Source: an uncultured Ruminococcus sp. (GTDB lineage: Bacteria > Bacillota_A > Clostridia > Oscillospirales > Acutalibacteraceae). Taken from it: DNA of 12,793 bases. The position numbers and the translations under genes are program-made. The notes beneath the pieces are model-generated. The model saw nothing but the letters and a program-made list of their open reading frames with translations, did not search any database and was not told the origin of the DNA. Positions 1 to 7,130 of this stretch are shown one piece after another (the first letter of the stretch is position 1; each line of letters opens with the position of its first letter). The stretch is from assembly GCA_902773395.1 (NCBI GenBank), contig CACYEJ010000048.1, positions 1 through 12,793 on the forward strand. Reading direction: 5' to 3'.

Positions 1-79
1 GAAGGGATTCGAACCCTTGGTACCTCTCGGTATCACTAGTTTTCAAGACTAGCTCCTTAAACCACTCGGACACCTCTCC
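1..79 (-). tRNA. tRNA-Ser(UGA), 3' end cut by window edge
   Basis: Read on the minus strand, the gene begins GGAGAGGTGTCCGAGTGG at position 79. The anticodon arm is CTAGT-CTTGAAA-ACTAG (positions 52 to 36), with anticodon TGA at 45-43, which reads serine UCA codons. A variable arm lies between the anticodon stem and the T arm, as expected for the class II tRNA-Ser, and the T loop GGTTCGAATCC is present. The last bases of the acceptor stem run off the left edge, so the gene is complete only at its 5' end. Confidence 0.95.
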
Positions 80-92
80 AAACGACTATTAT

Positions 93-121
93 ATTTTATC
101 ATACATTTTTTTGTTTGTCAA
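93..121 (-). promoter_or_regulatory. sigma-A promoter of tRNA-Ser
   Basis: On the minus strand there is a perfect -35 TTGACA (121-116), a 17-bp spacer and a -10 TAAAAT (98-93). The predicted start site falls about 7 nt upstream of the tRNA 5' end, which suits a short processed leader. An alternative TATAAT at 93-88 would need a 22-bp spacer and is less likely. Confidence 0.75.
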
Positions 122-258
122 TAGATAATTTGAAATTTTTTTATTTTTTGTACAGCGGCAGTTTGCCCAGTATCTTTATTTTAAGGAAAAGTTCTTACGC
201 TGGCAATAAAGTAATCTAAACAAGAAGTAGGTGTGCGTAATTCGTATGCCATTGGCAG

Positions 259-287
259 TTGATTTATGTCAGATTTTGTGTTACTAT
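259..287 (+). promoter_or_regulatory. candidate sigma-A promoter of recQ
   Basis: TTGATT (259-264), a 17-bp spacer and TACTAT (282-287) stand about 40 nt before the recQ start codon. Both boxes depart from consensus, so this is a moderate-strength candidate at best. The rest of the 245-nt gap between the tRNA and recQ is AT-rich and has no gene. Confidence 0.45.
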
Positions 288-324
288 ATATTATATCTAA
301 ATTTTATTGAAAAGAGCTTTTTAA

Positions 325-2166
325 ATGACAATTTCACAAGATAAATATCAAATTCTAAAGGAATATTTTGGTCACAATTCTTTTCGCAAAGGTCAGGAGG
401 AAATAATCGACCACCTTTATGACGGTCAAGACGTACTATGTATTATGCCTACAGGCGCCGGAAAATCAATGTGCTATCAAGTTCCTGCAATCATGTTTTC
501 AGGAATTACTATTGTTATTTCTCCGCTGATTTCTTTAATGCAAGACCAAGTAAACTCTCTTATCCAGTCGGGAATTCCAGCCGCATTCATCAACAGCTCA
601 TTAAACATTGGTCAGTATCACAAGGTGTTGCATCTAATGTCACAGAATAAATATAAAATCATCTATGTTGCACCGGAAAGACTTGAAGTAAACAGCTTTG
701 TCGATGCTTGCAAAACTCTGCCAATTTCTATGGTAACTGTAGACGAGGCTCATTGTGTATCGCATTGGGGACAGGATTTTCGTCCAAGCTATTTGAAGGT
801 CGCAGAATTCGTTAAGAATCTTCCTACTCGCCCTGTGTTGGGTGCGTTTACTGCCACGGCTACAAAAGAAGTGAAGCAGGATATTGCCGACAAACTTTGC
901 CTGTGCAACCCCTTTTGCGTAACTACCGGATTTAACAGACCTAATCTGTATTTTTCGGTTATAACACCCAACTCGAAGGATTTGAAGCTTCTTAGCCTCA
1001 TCAAGGATCGTCAGACACTTTGCGGCATCATATATTGTTCAACCAGAAATAATGTTGAGAAATTATGCAACTACCTCAACGATAACGGATTATCTGCTAC
1101 TCGTTATCACGCAGGACTTTCTGAGGAAGAGCGAAAGCGTAATCAAGACGATTTTGTTTTTGACAGAAAATCAATTATGGTAGCAACAAACGCATTTGGT
1201 ATGGGAATAGATAAATCAAACGTTTCCTACATTATTCATTATAATATGCCGAAAAATCTTGAGAGCTATTATCAGGAGGCTGGCAGAGCCGGACGTGACG
1301 GTGGAGAAGCGGAATGTATTCTAATGTACAGCCCTGCTGACGTTCGAACAGCCAAATTCTTTATCAGCAAAATGGACGAGAACACTGAACTGAGCGAGGA
1401 AACAATAAATTTACTGAAAGAACGTGAAGAGGTTAGATTAAAATATATGACCTTTTACTGCACAACAAGGGATTGCCTGCGTTCCTTCATGCTTAGATAC
1501 TTTGATGAGAAAACACCAAACTACTGTGGCAAATGCTCCAATTGTATATCGAATTTTGAAACTGTGGATATTACTATTGAAGCACAAAAAATAATGTCCT
1601 GCATAGTTCGTATGAATCAGATGTACGGCATTAAAATGGTTTGTGATGTACTTAGAGGCAGTAAAAATGATCGTATTATCAGCCTGGGATTTGACAGCCT
1701 TTCAACTTATGGTTTGATGAAAGATTATTCGGAAAATAAGCTTCGTTCAATTGTCAACGATTTGGTAATCAAGAAATACCTTGTGTTGACAGAAGGCGAG
1801 TATCCTGTGCTAAAGCTTGGCAAAACAGCTCCGGCTGTATTGAAAGGCAATGAGAAAATTTCCACTAAAATTCTAAAGGAAGACCAGACTAGACCGTCAA
1901 AAAGACGCTTTGATGAAAAAGATATCGACAATAATCTTTTGGCACATTTGAAATCTCTTCGCAAAAATCTTGCAGCACGTGCCTCTGTTCCGGCGTATGT
2001 GGTTTTTACTGATGCGTGTCTTAAAGAAATGTGCAAAGTTAAACCTAAAAATATGTCGGAGTTTTCGGAAATTTCCGGAGTTGGCAGAGCAAAGCTGGAT
2101 CGCTACGGAGATATTTTTATAAATGCAATTGTAGATTTCGAAAAAGCTAAAAATTCGGTGGGTTAA
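325..2166 (+). CDS. recQ: ATP-dependent DNA helicase RecQ
   Basis: A 613-aa superfamily 2, 3'-5' DNA helicase that unwinds branched DNA during recombination and fork repair in the cytoplasm. Visible in order: FRKGQ near residue 20 (motif 0), Walker A GAGKS 44-48, DEAH box 140-143 followed by the aromatic-rich loop HWGQDFRPSY, motif III TATAT 176-180, motif V GMGIDK 292-297, and motif VI QEAGRAGRDG 317-326. Zinc cysteines are C384, C401, C404 and C407, with the same spacing as in E. coli RecQ. A winged-helix (RQC) region follows, then an HRDC domain at about 535-605. It is full length for a three-domain RecQ. The ATG at 325 is preceded only by a weak AAGAG at 312-316, suggesting modest translation. 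It has its own candidate promoter and is divergent from the tRNA gene, so it is probably monocistronic. Family assignment is very secure. Confidence 0.97.
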   Translation: MTISQDKYQILKEYFGHNSFRKGQEEIIDHLYDGQDVLCIMPTGAGKSMCYQVPAIMFSGITIVISPLISLMQDQVNSLIQSGIPAAFINSSLNIGQYHKVLHLMSQNKYKIIYVAPERLEVNSFVDACKTLPISMVTVDEAHCVSHWGQDFRPSYLKVAEFVKNLPTRPVLGAFTATATKEVKQDIADKLCLCNPFCVTTGFNRPNLYFSVITPNSKDLKLLSLIKDRQTLCGIIYCSTRNNVEKLCNYLNDNGLSATRYHAGLSEEERKRNQDDFVFDRKSIMVATNAFGMGIDKSNVSYIIHYNMPKNLESYYQEAGRAGRDGGEAECILMYSPADVRTAKFFISKMDENTELSEETINLLKEREEVRLKYMTFYCTTRDCLRSFMLRYFDEKTPNYCGKCSNCISNFETVDITIEAQKIMSCIVRMNQMYGIKMVCDVLRGSKNDRIISLGFDSLSTYGLMKDYSENKLRSIVNDLVIKKYLVLTEGEYPVLKLGKTAPAVLKGNEKISTKILKEDQTRPSKRRFDEKDIDNNLLAHLKSLRKNLAARASVPAYVVFTDACLKEMCKVKPKNMSEFSEISGVGRAKLDRYGDIFINAIVDFEKAKNSVG

Positions 2167-2239
2167 TTATTATTTGAAATTTCATAAAATTAATCCTGCA
2201 AAATTCTGTATTTTTTTATGATATGTTGTTTTGTTATTC

Positions 2240-2268
2240 TTGACTTTTATTATCAATCGTTATATAAT
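2240..2268 (+). promoter_or_regulatory. strong sigma-A promoter of ilvE
   Basis: TTGACT (2240-2245), a 17-bp spacer and a perfect TATAAT (2263-2268). The predicted start near 2275 gives a leader of about 50 nt before the ilvE ATG at 2328. No T-box or leader peptide fits in so short a leader. Confidence 0.8.
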
Positions 2269-2277
2269 TTATGTAAA

Positions 2278-2288
2278 GGGCTATGCCC
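2278..2288 (+). promoter_or_regulatory. small 5'-terminal leader hairpin of ilvE mRNA
   Basis: GGGC-TAT-GCCC forms a 4-bp GC stem with a 3-nt loop a few bases from the predicted transcript 5' end. Such a stem could slow 5'-end decay of the message; that is inference. It contains the ATG at 2283, an in-frame upstream start that is probably not used. Confidence 0.35.
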
Positions 2289-2327
2289 ATATTTTACTTT
2301 TTATACGCATTAAGGAGATGCTTTTTT

Positions 2328-3395
2328 ATGTTGGATATTAAAATCACCAAAACTACTGAGCCAAAGCAGAAGCCTTCGGCAGATCAACCGCTTGGTTTTG
2401 GCAAGATTTTTACAGACCATATGTTCATTATGAACTATACCGAGGGTCAGGGTTGGCACGATCCGAGAATTGTTCCTTTCCAGAATATTTCCCTCTCGCC
2501 TGCTGCTATGGTTTATCATTACGGTCAGGAAATGTTTGAGGGTCTAAAGGCTTACAAAGGCGACAATGGTGAGGTTTACTTGTTCAGACCTGACATGAAC
2601 GCTAAAAGAACTAACGTTACTAACGATCGTCTTTGTATTCCGAACATTCCCGAAGAGGATTTCGTTCAGGCTGTTAAGGCTGTTGTTGATATCGACAGAG
2701 ATTGGATTCCTACAACTCCGGGTACTTCTCTCTACGTTCGTCCGTTTATCATCGCTACAGATGAGTTTCTCGGTGTTGCTCCTTCACATACTTATATGTT
2801 CATGGTAATTCTTTCTCCAAGTGGTGCTTACTATTCAAGCGGTCTTGCTCCGGTAGGTATCTGGATTGAGGACGAGTACGTTCGTGCTGTAAGAGGCGGT
2901 ATGGGCTTTGCTAAGACAGGCGGCAACTATGCAGCTAGCTTGATCGGACAGGTAAAGGCTCACAACGAGGATTACTCTCAGGTATTGTGGCTTGACGGCG
3001 TTGAACGCAAGTACATTGAAGAGGTTGGCTCAATGAACATCTTCTTCAAGATTGACGGAAAGGTTGTTACTCCGGCTCTTAACGGAAGCATTCTCCCCGG
3101 TATTACTAGAAATTCAACAATTCAGCTTTGCAAGGATTGGGGCTATGAGGTTGAGGAAAGAAAAATCTCTGTTGACGAGCTGCTTGAGGCTCAAAAGAAC
3201 GGCAAGCTTGAGGAAGTATTCGGAACGGGTACGGCTGCTGTTATCTCTCCTGTAGGCAAGCTCAGATATGTTGACGATGTAATGCTTATCAACAATGGCG
3301 AAATCGGTGAGCTTAGCCAGAAGCTTTACGATACAATGACCGGCATTCAGTATGGTAAGCTTGAGGATAAGTTCGGCTGGAGAGTTAAGGTTTAA
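2328..3395 (+). CDS. ilvE: branched-chain amino acid aminotransferase
   Basis: A 355-aa fold-type IV PLP enzyme that transfers the amino group between glutamate and the 2-oxo acids of leucine, isoleucine and valine: the last biosynthetic step or first catabolic step, in the cytosol. Numbered from the chosen start, the PLP lysine is K196 in FAKTGGN. The family motif EEVGSMN is at 231-237 and the C-terminal [13 protein letters not shown] at 298-310. The N-terminal block [10 protein letters not shown] and [11 protein letters not shown] is typical of the longer BCAT subgroup. The frame stays open back to an ATG at 2283, but TAAGGAG at 2311-2317 lies about 10 nt before the ATG at 2328, and the extra 15 residues (hydrophobic plus RR) do not look like family sequence, so 2328 is chosen. 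It has a strong promoter of its own. No terminator is visible before feoA, so read-through is possible. Confidence 0.95.
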   Translation: MLDIKITKTTEPKQKPSADQPLGFGKIFTDHMFIMNYTEGQGWHDPRIVPFQNISLSPAAMVYHYGQEMFEGLKAYKGDNGEVYLFRPDMNAKRTNVTNDRLCIPNIPEEDFVQAVKAVVDIDRDWIPTTPGTSLYVRPFIIATDEFLGVAPSHTYMFMVILSPSGAYYSSGLAPVGIWIEDEYVRAVRGGMGFAKTGGNYAASLIGQVKAHNEDYSQVLWLDGVERKYIEEVGSMNIFFKIDGKVVTPALNGSILPGITRNSTIQLCKDWGYEVEERKISVDELLEAQKNGKLEEVFGTGTAAVISPVGKLRYVDDVMLINNGEIGELSQKLYDTMTGIQYGKLEDKFGWRVKV

Positions 3396-3402
3396 TTGTT
3401 AA

Positions 3403-3450
3403 TTGTAACATATTACCGGCTGTCTGCATAATTTATCATTACAGATAAAT
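3403..3450 (+). promoter_or_regulatory. candidate feoA promoter with operator-like inverted repeat
   Basis: TTGTAA (3403-3408), an 18-bp spacer and CATAAT (3427-3432) make a plausible promoter. Overlapping its -10 is a perfect inverted repeat ATTTATC-N6-GATAAAT (3431-3450), ending 17 nt before the feoA start. GATA/TATC half-sites recall metal-responsive repressor sites, but the spacing and half-site order do not match the classical Fur box, so no regulator is named. The repeat could instead act as a small RNA hairpin near the ribosome-binding site. Confidence 0.4.
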
Positions 3451-3467
3451 TTATGAAGGTAATGTTT

Positions 3468-3704
3468 ATGAACAACTTATTTACGGCACTCGATCAGTTA
3501 CCCGTAGGCAGCAGCTGTTTGATTGACAATATTGATGATTCTCTGTCGATAAAGGGCAGATTAAAGGAATTGGGCTTTCGTAAGGGTGCAAATCTCGATA
3601 AGCTGCAAGTTGGCTTTCTTGGAAGTCCTATTGCTTGCAGAGTTTGCGGTGCTGTAATTGCCATACGAGCGATTGACGCCGCAAAGATTATTGTAAAAAT
3701 ATAA
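3468..3704 (+). CDS. feoA: ferrous iron transport accessory protein FeoA
   Basis: A small cytosolic protein (78 aa from the chosen start) with one SH3-like FeoA domain, which works with the FeoB transporter in Fe2+ uptake. Seen directly are the core KGRLKELGFRKGANL at about residues 29-43, the strand FLGSPIACRVCGAVIAIR at 50-67, and the closing DAAKIIVKI, which match the family pattern (LGF..G, P......G..IA.R..DA..I.V). Three in-frame ATGs (3453, 3462, 3468) cluster at the start. The last is preferred because AAGGT at 3456-3460 lies 7-8 nt upstream of it and the resulting length fits the family. The gene is followed directly by a strong terminator-like hairpin and then feoB. No FeoC is seen. 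Confidence 0.9.
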   Translation: MNNLFTALDQLPVGSSCLIDNIDDSLSIKGRLKELGFRKGANLDKLQVGFLGSPIACRVCGAVIAIRAIDAAKIIVKI

Positions 3705-3710
3705 TTTATT

Positions 3711-3754
3711 AAGGACGTATTAATTTCAAAGCTGAGATTAATACGTCCTTTTTT
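3711..3754 (+). terminator. rho-independent terminator (or attenuator) between feoA and feoB
   Basis: AAGGACGTATTAAT (3711-3724) pairs perfectly over 14 bp with ATTAATACGTCCTT (3737-3750) around a 12-nt loop. It is followed by T residues to 3754, giving a six-T run with the stem end. This has the form of an intrinsic terminator. It lies 7 nt after the feoA stop and before the feoB ribosome-binding site, so it should lower transcription into feoB or mark a processing point. Confidence 0.8.
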
Positions 3755-3768
3755 ATTCGGAGGTGTAT

Positions 3769-5610
3769 ATGAGAGGCTACAAAAAAATTTACAATATCGC
3801 ATTGGCAGGTAATCCAAATGTCGGAAAAAGTACCGTTTTTAACAGTTTTACTGGACTTCACCAGCATACAGGAAATTGGCCCGGTAAAACTGTAGAAAAT
3901 ACTCAGGGAGAATATGTTTACAATGATATAAAATATCTGATACAGGATCTGCCCGGAACATACTCGCTTACTCCAAATTCCGCTGAGGAAGAGGTCACTT
4001 GTGACTATATCAAATCAGCCGAATATGACGCACTTGTTATTATTCTTGACGCTTCGTGTATAGAAAGAAATATTAATTTTGCAGTTCAAATACTTACTTA
4101 TGTAAATCATAATGTCATAATTTGTTTAAACCTGATTGACGAGGCACATAAAAAAGGCATAAGCATTAACTGTGAAAAAATGTCTGAATTATTGGGCGTT
4201 CCAATCGTTACAGCGGCAGCAAGAAACGGTGTGGGAATAAAAGCCTTGAAAGACGCAATTGAGCATACCGTACTAAACAAACACGAACAAAGTGAAAGAA
4301 AAACACTCTTTGACAAAGACTACGCCAATAAAGTATATAAGGATTGCTGCACCCTATCGAAAAAAAATACCGATAAAAAAGATAGGAAAATTGACAAATA
4401 TCTAATATCAAAAACATATGGCATACTGCTTATGCTGCTGATATTGGCAGGCGTTTTCTGGATTACTATTGTCGGAGCAAATTATCCTTCGGAGCTGCTG
4501 AGTAAAATGTTTGTATATTTAGGCGAACAATTGAAGCTGCTGCTCATCAAAATAAACTGTCCGGAGATGATAATATCAGCTTTGGTGGACGGTGTTTACA
4601 CAACGCTTACATGGATTATTTCAGTAATGCTTCCCCCTATGGCAATATTTTTTCCGCTGTTCACGATAATGGAGGATTCGGGATATTTGCCGAGAATTGC
4701 CTTTAATCTTGATTCCGCCTTTCAAAAGTCCAATGCTCACGGAAAACAATCTCTCACAATGGCTATGGGGTTTGGCTGTAATGCCTGCGGTGTGACAGGC
4801 TGCCGTATCATAGACTCTCCGAGGGAGCGGCTGATTGCAATTATCACCAATAGTCTTGTTCCCTGCAACGGACGCTTTCCAATGCTTATTGCAATTATTT
4901 CAATGTTCTTTCTGGGGGCATATAACGGAATGTCTGCGGCGATTATTGAGTCCGGACTTCTATTGGTTATGATTGTGTTGAGCGTGATTGTTACACTGCT
5001 TGCATCAAAATTTTTATCAAAAACATTATTAAAAGGCATACCTTCATCATTCGTGCTGGAACTTCCTCCGTACAGGCGGCCGCAAATCGGAAAGGTAATT
5101 GTACGTTCTATTTTTGACAGGACGCTGTTTGTCCTTTTCAGAGCCGTAATAGTTGCCGCTCCGGCTGGATTGTTAATCTGGATACTAGCTAATGTAAATA
5201 TAGGAAATCAGTCGGTTTTGCTTTACTGTACAGAATTCCTCGATCCGATTGCAAGATTCATCGGACTGGACGGGGCAATTCTTATGGCGTTTCTGCTGGG
5301 TTTGCCAGCTAATGAAATTGTGCTTCCAATCATTCTAATGATCTATATGTCTAACGGAACTCTAAGCGAACTGCCTAACCTAGTTCAGCTAAGAGAAATT
5401 CTCTCTGCAAACGGCTGGACAATAACCACTGCTATTTGCACGCTGGTATTTGTGATGTTCCATTTCCCATGTTCTACGACTTGTCTTACTATTTATAAGG
5501 AAACTAAAAGTATTAAATGGACTGCTGTGTCTTTTTTGCTGCCGTTATGTATAGGAGTTGTGCTATGTTTTTTGATTAATCTTTTGTTCTGCTTTTTCAG
5601 CTTGTTTTAA
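3769..5610 (+). CDS. feoB: ferrous iron transporter FeoB
   Basis: A 613-aa inner-membrane Fe2+ transporter with a cytosolic N-terminal GTPase. Visible G motifs: G1 GNPNVGKS 14-21, G2 threonine in GKTVE near 41, G3 DLPG 60-63, G4 NLID 121-124, and a G5-like AARNGVG 150-156. A short helical, lysine-rich linker (about 165-210) leads to the membrane part, with helices from about 215 onward. The gate repeats are clear: MEDSGYLPRIAF 301-312, GFGCNACGV 334-342 with LVPCNGRFPML 363-373, and LPANEIVLP 512-520. The C-terminal block HFPCSTTC is at 565-572. It lies at the short end for FeoB because it lacks a long C-terminal extension. The open frame reaches a GTG at 3763, but the ATG at 3769 follows GGAGG at 3759-3763 and is chosen, although the spacing is short at 5 nt. 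It pairs functionally with feoA. Confidence 0.96.
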   Translation: MRGYKKIYNIALAGNPNVGKSTVFNSFTGLHQHTGNWPGKTVENTQGEYVYNDIKYLIQDLPGTYSLTPNSAEEEVTCDYIKSAEYDALVIILDASCIERNINFAVQILTYVNHNVIICLNLIDEAHKKGISINCEKMSELLGVPIVTAAARNGVGIKALKDAIEHTVLNKHEQSERKTLFDKDYANKVYKDCCTLSKKNTDKKDRKIDKYLISKTYGILLMLLILAGVFWITIVGANYPSELLSKMFVYLGEQLKLLLIKINCPEMIISALVDGVYTTLTWIISVMLPPMAIFFPLFTIMEDSGYLPRIAFNLDSAFQKSNAHGKQSLTMAMGFGCNACGVTGCRIIDSPRERLIAIITNSLVPCNGRFPMLIAIISMFFLGAYNGMSAAIIESGLLLVMIVLSVIVTLLASKFLSKTLLKGIPSSFVLELPPYRRPQIGKVIVRSIFDRTLFVLFRAVIVAAPAGLLIWILANVNIGNQSVLLYCTEFLDPIARFIGLDGAILMAFLLGLPANEIVLPIILMIYMSNGTLSELPNLVQLREILSANGWTITTAICTLVFVMFHFPCSTTCLTIYKETKSIKWTAVSFLLPLCIGVVLCFLINLLFCFFSLF

Positions 5611-5679
5611 AAATTTTGCCGATATGTGGATTATGTCTTTTACTCACAATCATTAATATTTAGCAATTTTCTTTCTCAT

Positions 5680-5709
5680 AACGGCAATTCGCAAGCTCTT
5701 GCCTGTTTT
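5680..5709 (+). terminator. weak terminator candidate after feoB
   Basis: AACGGCAA (5680-5687) pairs with TTGCC-t-GTT (5699-5707) with one bulged T. The inner sequence can also form GCAAG/CTTGC. Only four T residues follow. It lies about 70 nt after the feoB stop. It is the only hairpin plus T-run seen before the repeat block, so it is offered as the feoB terminator with low confidence. Confidence 0.35.
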
Positions 5710-5772
5710 GCTTGGTAAGGAAAAAAATATTGTTATGGTGATTGCTTTTATTTTTTGATACTTGATCTATCA

Positions 5773-5918
5773 TAGTTTTTTAGTTTCGCTGAGGGTAGTT
5801 TATTTCTCTACGCTGATTTGTTTCGTCAGCGAGCATGGGTTCTACCCCTGCACCCCGCAAACTTTTGAAAAAGTTTGATCAAAACTTTAACGTGTAAAAT
5901 CTTTTAGTTTTTTAGTTT
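5773..5918. repeat. structured intergenic element flanked by 14-bp direct repeats
   Basis: TAGTTTTTTAGTTT occurs perfectly at 5773-5786 and at 5905-5918. The 118 nt between are more GC-rich than the surroundings. GGGTAG (5793-5798) can pair with CTACCC (5842-5847), enclosing a hairpin CGCTGA (5811-5816) / TCAGCG (5826-5831). A second CGCTGA at 5787-5792 and GTAG/CTAC (5795-5798/5808-5811) offer competing folds. A C-rich stretch then leads to a perfect hairpin CAAACTTT-TGAA-AAAGTTTG (5858-5877), whose right arm also nearly pairs with the AAAACTTT that follows. It contains no ORF. It resembles short dispersed intergenic repeats that I recall from Clostridia genomes, but copy number cannot be judged from this window. 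Confidence 0.55.
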
Positions 5919-5938
5919 AATAGATATTAATATTTCTA

Positions 5939-5967
5939 TTGACAATATGATGTTTATTATGTATAAT
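5939..5967 (+). promoter_or_regulatory. consensus sigma-A promoter of deoD-cdd
   Basis: A perfect TTGACA (5939-5944), a 17-bp spacer and a perfect TATAAT (5962-5967). The start is predicted near 5974, giving a leader of about 28 nt that contains GGAGG at 5989-5993. Full consensus in both boxes predicts a strong core promoter. Confidence 0.88.
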
Positions 5968-5983
5968 TTATACAAAGTGTAAA
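5967..5983 (+). promoter_or_regulatory. operator-like imperfect palindrome at the deoD start site
   Basis: TTTATAC-AAA-GTGTAAA is an inverted repeat with one mismatch per arm pair, overlapping the end of the -10 box and the predicted transcription start. This is where a repressor would act on so strong a promoter. No regulator family is identified from the sequence, and AT-rich chance symmetry is possible. Confidence 0.35.
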
Positions 5984-6001
5984 TGAACGGAGGTTTTATT
6001 T

Positions 6002-6718
6002 ATGAGCGTACCTACACCACATATAGCGGCAAAATTCGGCGACTTTGCAAAGACTGTACTTATGCCGGGAGATCCTTTGAGAGCTAAGATGATTGCTGAA
6101 AATAACCTTGAAAATCCGGTTCTTGTAAACGATGTGAGAGGAATGTTAGGCTACACCGGTAAATATAAAGGAGTAACGGTTTCCGTAATGGCAAGCGGTA
6201 TGGGAATGCCCTCAATCGGGATTTATTCGTATGAGCTTTTTAACTTTTACGGTGTCGAAAATATTATCAGAATTGGCTCGGCTGGGGCGTTGTCACCTGA
6301 GCTGGAGCTTTTTGATATTGTTGCTGCAATGGGTGCCTGCACAAACTCAAACTATGCTTCACAATTTCAGCTTAATGGAGTATTTGCACCGATTGCAAGC
6401 TATGAGCTTCTAACTGCTTTTACAGATAAGTGCAAGGATTTAGCGATTGATATTCACGTGGGAAATGTCTTGACATCTGATGCTTTCTACTCGGCAGACG
6501 AAAGCTGTAATGAAAAGTGGCAATCTATGGGAGTACTCGCTGTAGAAATGGAAACTGCTGCACTTTATATGAATGCTGCCAAGGCAAATAAACGGGCTTT
6601 AGCTGTGTTTACGATTTCCGACTGTCCTTTCAAGAATACCGAAACAACTGCGGAAGAACGTCAAAACTCCTTTGGTGAGATGATTACAGCCGCTCTGGAA
6701 ACAGCAATTGTATTGTGA
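6002..6718 (+). CDS. deoD: purine-nucleoside phosphorylase, DeoD type
   Basis: A 238-aa cytosolic enzyme that splits purine (deoxy)ribonucleosides with phosphate into free base and (deoxy)ribose-1-phosphate, feeding purine salvage. The length matches the E. coli hexameric family (about 239 aa). Key residues line up by eye: H7 in PTPHI, the phosphate-site MPGDPLRAK at 21-29, R46 in DVRGMLGYTG, R90 and S93 in IIRIGSAGA, the ribose-binding VEMETAALY at 181-189, and the catalytic aspartate D207 in TISD (204-207). The start is fixed by GGAGG 8 nt upstream and by the family N terminus. It is the first gene of an operon with cdd, which begins 11 nt after its stop, so one transcript supports salvage of both purine and pyrimidine nucleosides. 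Confidence 0.96.
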   Translation: MSVPTPHIAAKFGDFAKTVLMPGDPLRAKMIAENNLENPVLVNDVRGMLGYTGKYKGVTVSVMASGMGMPSIGIYSYELFNFYGVENIIRIGSAGALSPELELFDIVAAMGACTNSNYASQFQLNGVFAPIASYELLTAFTDKCKDLAIDIHVGNVLTSDAFYSADESCNEKWQSMGVLAVEMETAALYMNAAKANKRALAVFTISDCPFKNTETTAEERQNSFGEMITAALETAIVL

Positions 6719-6729
6719 GGTAAATCTAT

Positions 6730-7125
6730 ATGACAGATGAAGAACTCATTAACCTAGCTAAACAGGCTTCAAAAAACAGCTATTCGCCATACTCACATTT
6801 CAAGGTTGGTGCGGCTCTGCTTTGTAGTGATGGCACTGTATTTACCGGCTGCAATGTGGAAAATGCTTCTTTTGGAGCAACCAACTGTGCAGAACGTACA
6901 GCCGTTTTTTCCGCTGTCGCAAACGGATACAGGCACTTTTCGAAAATTGCAATTGTCGGTTCATCGGACGGAGTATTTACATCTCCCACACCACCATGCG
7001 GAATTTGCCGACAGGTACTTAATCAATTCTGTGACAAAGATTTTCAAATAATATTATTTGACGGTAAAGAAATAATAAGGCTGTCTTTAGGTGAAGCTTT
7101 TCCCTATCCATTTACAGATTTTTAA
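6730..7125 (+). CDS. cdd: cytidine deaminase (homotetrameric type)
   Basis: A 131-aa zinc enzyme that hydrolytically deaminates cytidine and deoxycytidine to uridine and deoxyuridine in pyrimidine salvage. The zinc site is visible as C53 with the catalytic E55 in NCAERTA, and C90 and C93 in PPCGICRQ. Three cysteine ligands and the short length indicate the tetrameric class, as in B. subtilis, rather than the dimeric E. coli class. The substrate-side CNVENASFG (41-49) and a C-terminal LGEAFPYPF are also present. The ATG at 6730 follows GAGG at 6717-6720, which overlaps the deoD stop codon, so translation may be coupled to deoD. A strong terminator follows at once. Confidence 0.96.
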   Translation: MTDEELINLAKQASKNSYSPYSHFKVGAALLCSDGTVFTGCNVENASFGATNCAERTAVFSAVANGYRHFSKIAIVGSSDGVFTSPTPPCGICRQVLNQFCDKDFQIILFDGKEIIRLSLGEAFPYPFTDF

Positions 7126-7130
7126 ATAAC

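Larger units (their letters stand above)
5611..6001. other. 391-nt gene-free region between feoB and deoD
   Basis: No protein gene is credible here; the longest start-to-stop runs are about 10 codons and lack ribosome-binding sites. From left to right it holds a weak feoB terminator candidate, AT-rich filler, a GC-richer structured block bounded by direct repeats, and the deoD promoter with its ribosome-binding site GGAGG (5989-5993). Confidence 0.7.

Noticed and set aside
247..348. Plus-strand frame of about 33 codons starting ATGCCATTGGCA and overlapping the recQ start out of frame
   Set aside because: There is no Shine-Dalgarno, it starts upstream of the recQ promoter candidate, and it is too short to be credible.
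2167..2225. AT-rich hairpin CATAAAA...TTTTATG after recQ as a terminator
   Set aside because: The stem is entirely A-T after its first pair and the loop is long and unstructured, so it is too weak to call.
2283..2327. Longer ilvE start at the ATG at 2283
   Set aside because: It lies inside a leader hairpin a few bases from the predicted transcript 5' end and has no ribosome-binding site. The ATG at 2328 has TAAGGAG at good spacing.
2278..2330. T-box or leader-peptide attenuator for ilvE
   Set aside because: The leader is only about 50 nt. It has no T-box sequence, no run of Leu/Ile/Val codons and no terminator before the gene.
3673..3705. TTGACG...TATAAT as a feoB promoter at the end of feoA
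   Set aside because: Both boxes look good but the spacer is 21 bp, outside the usable range. A terminator hairpin would also follow immediately.
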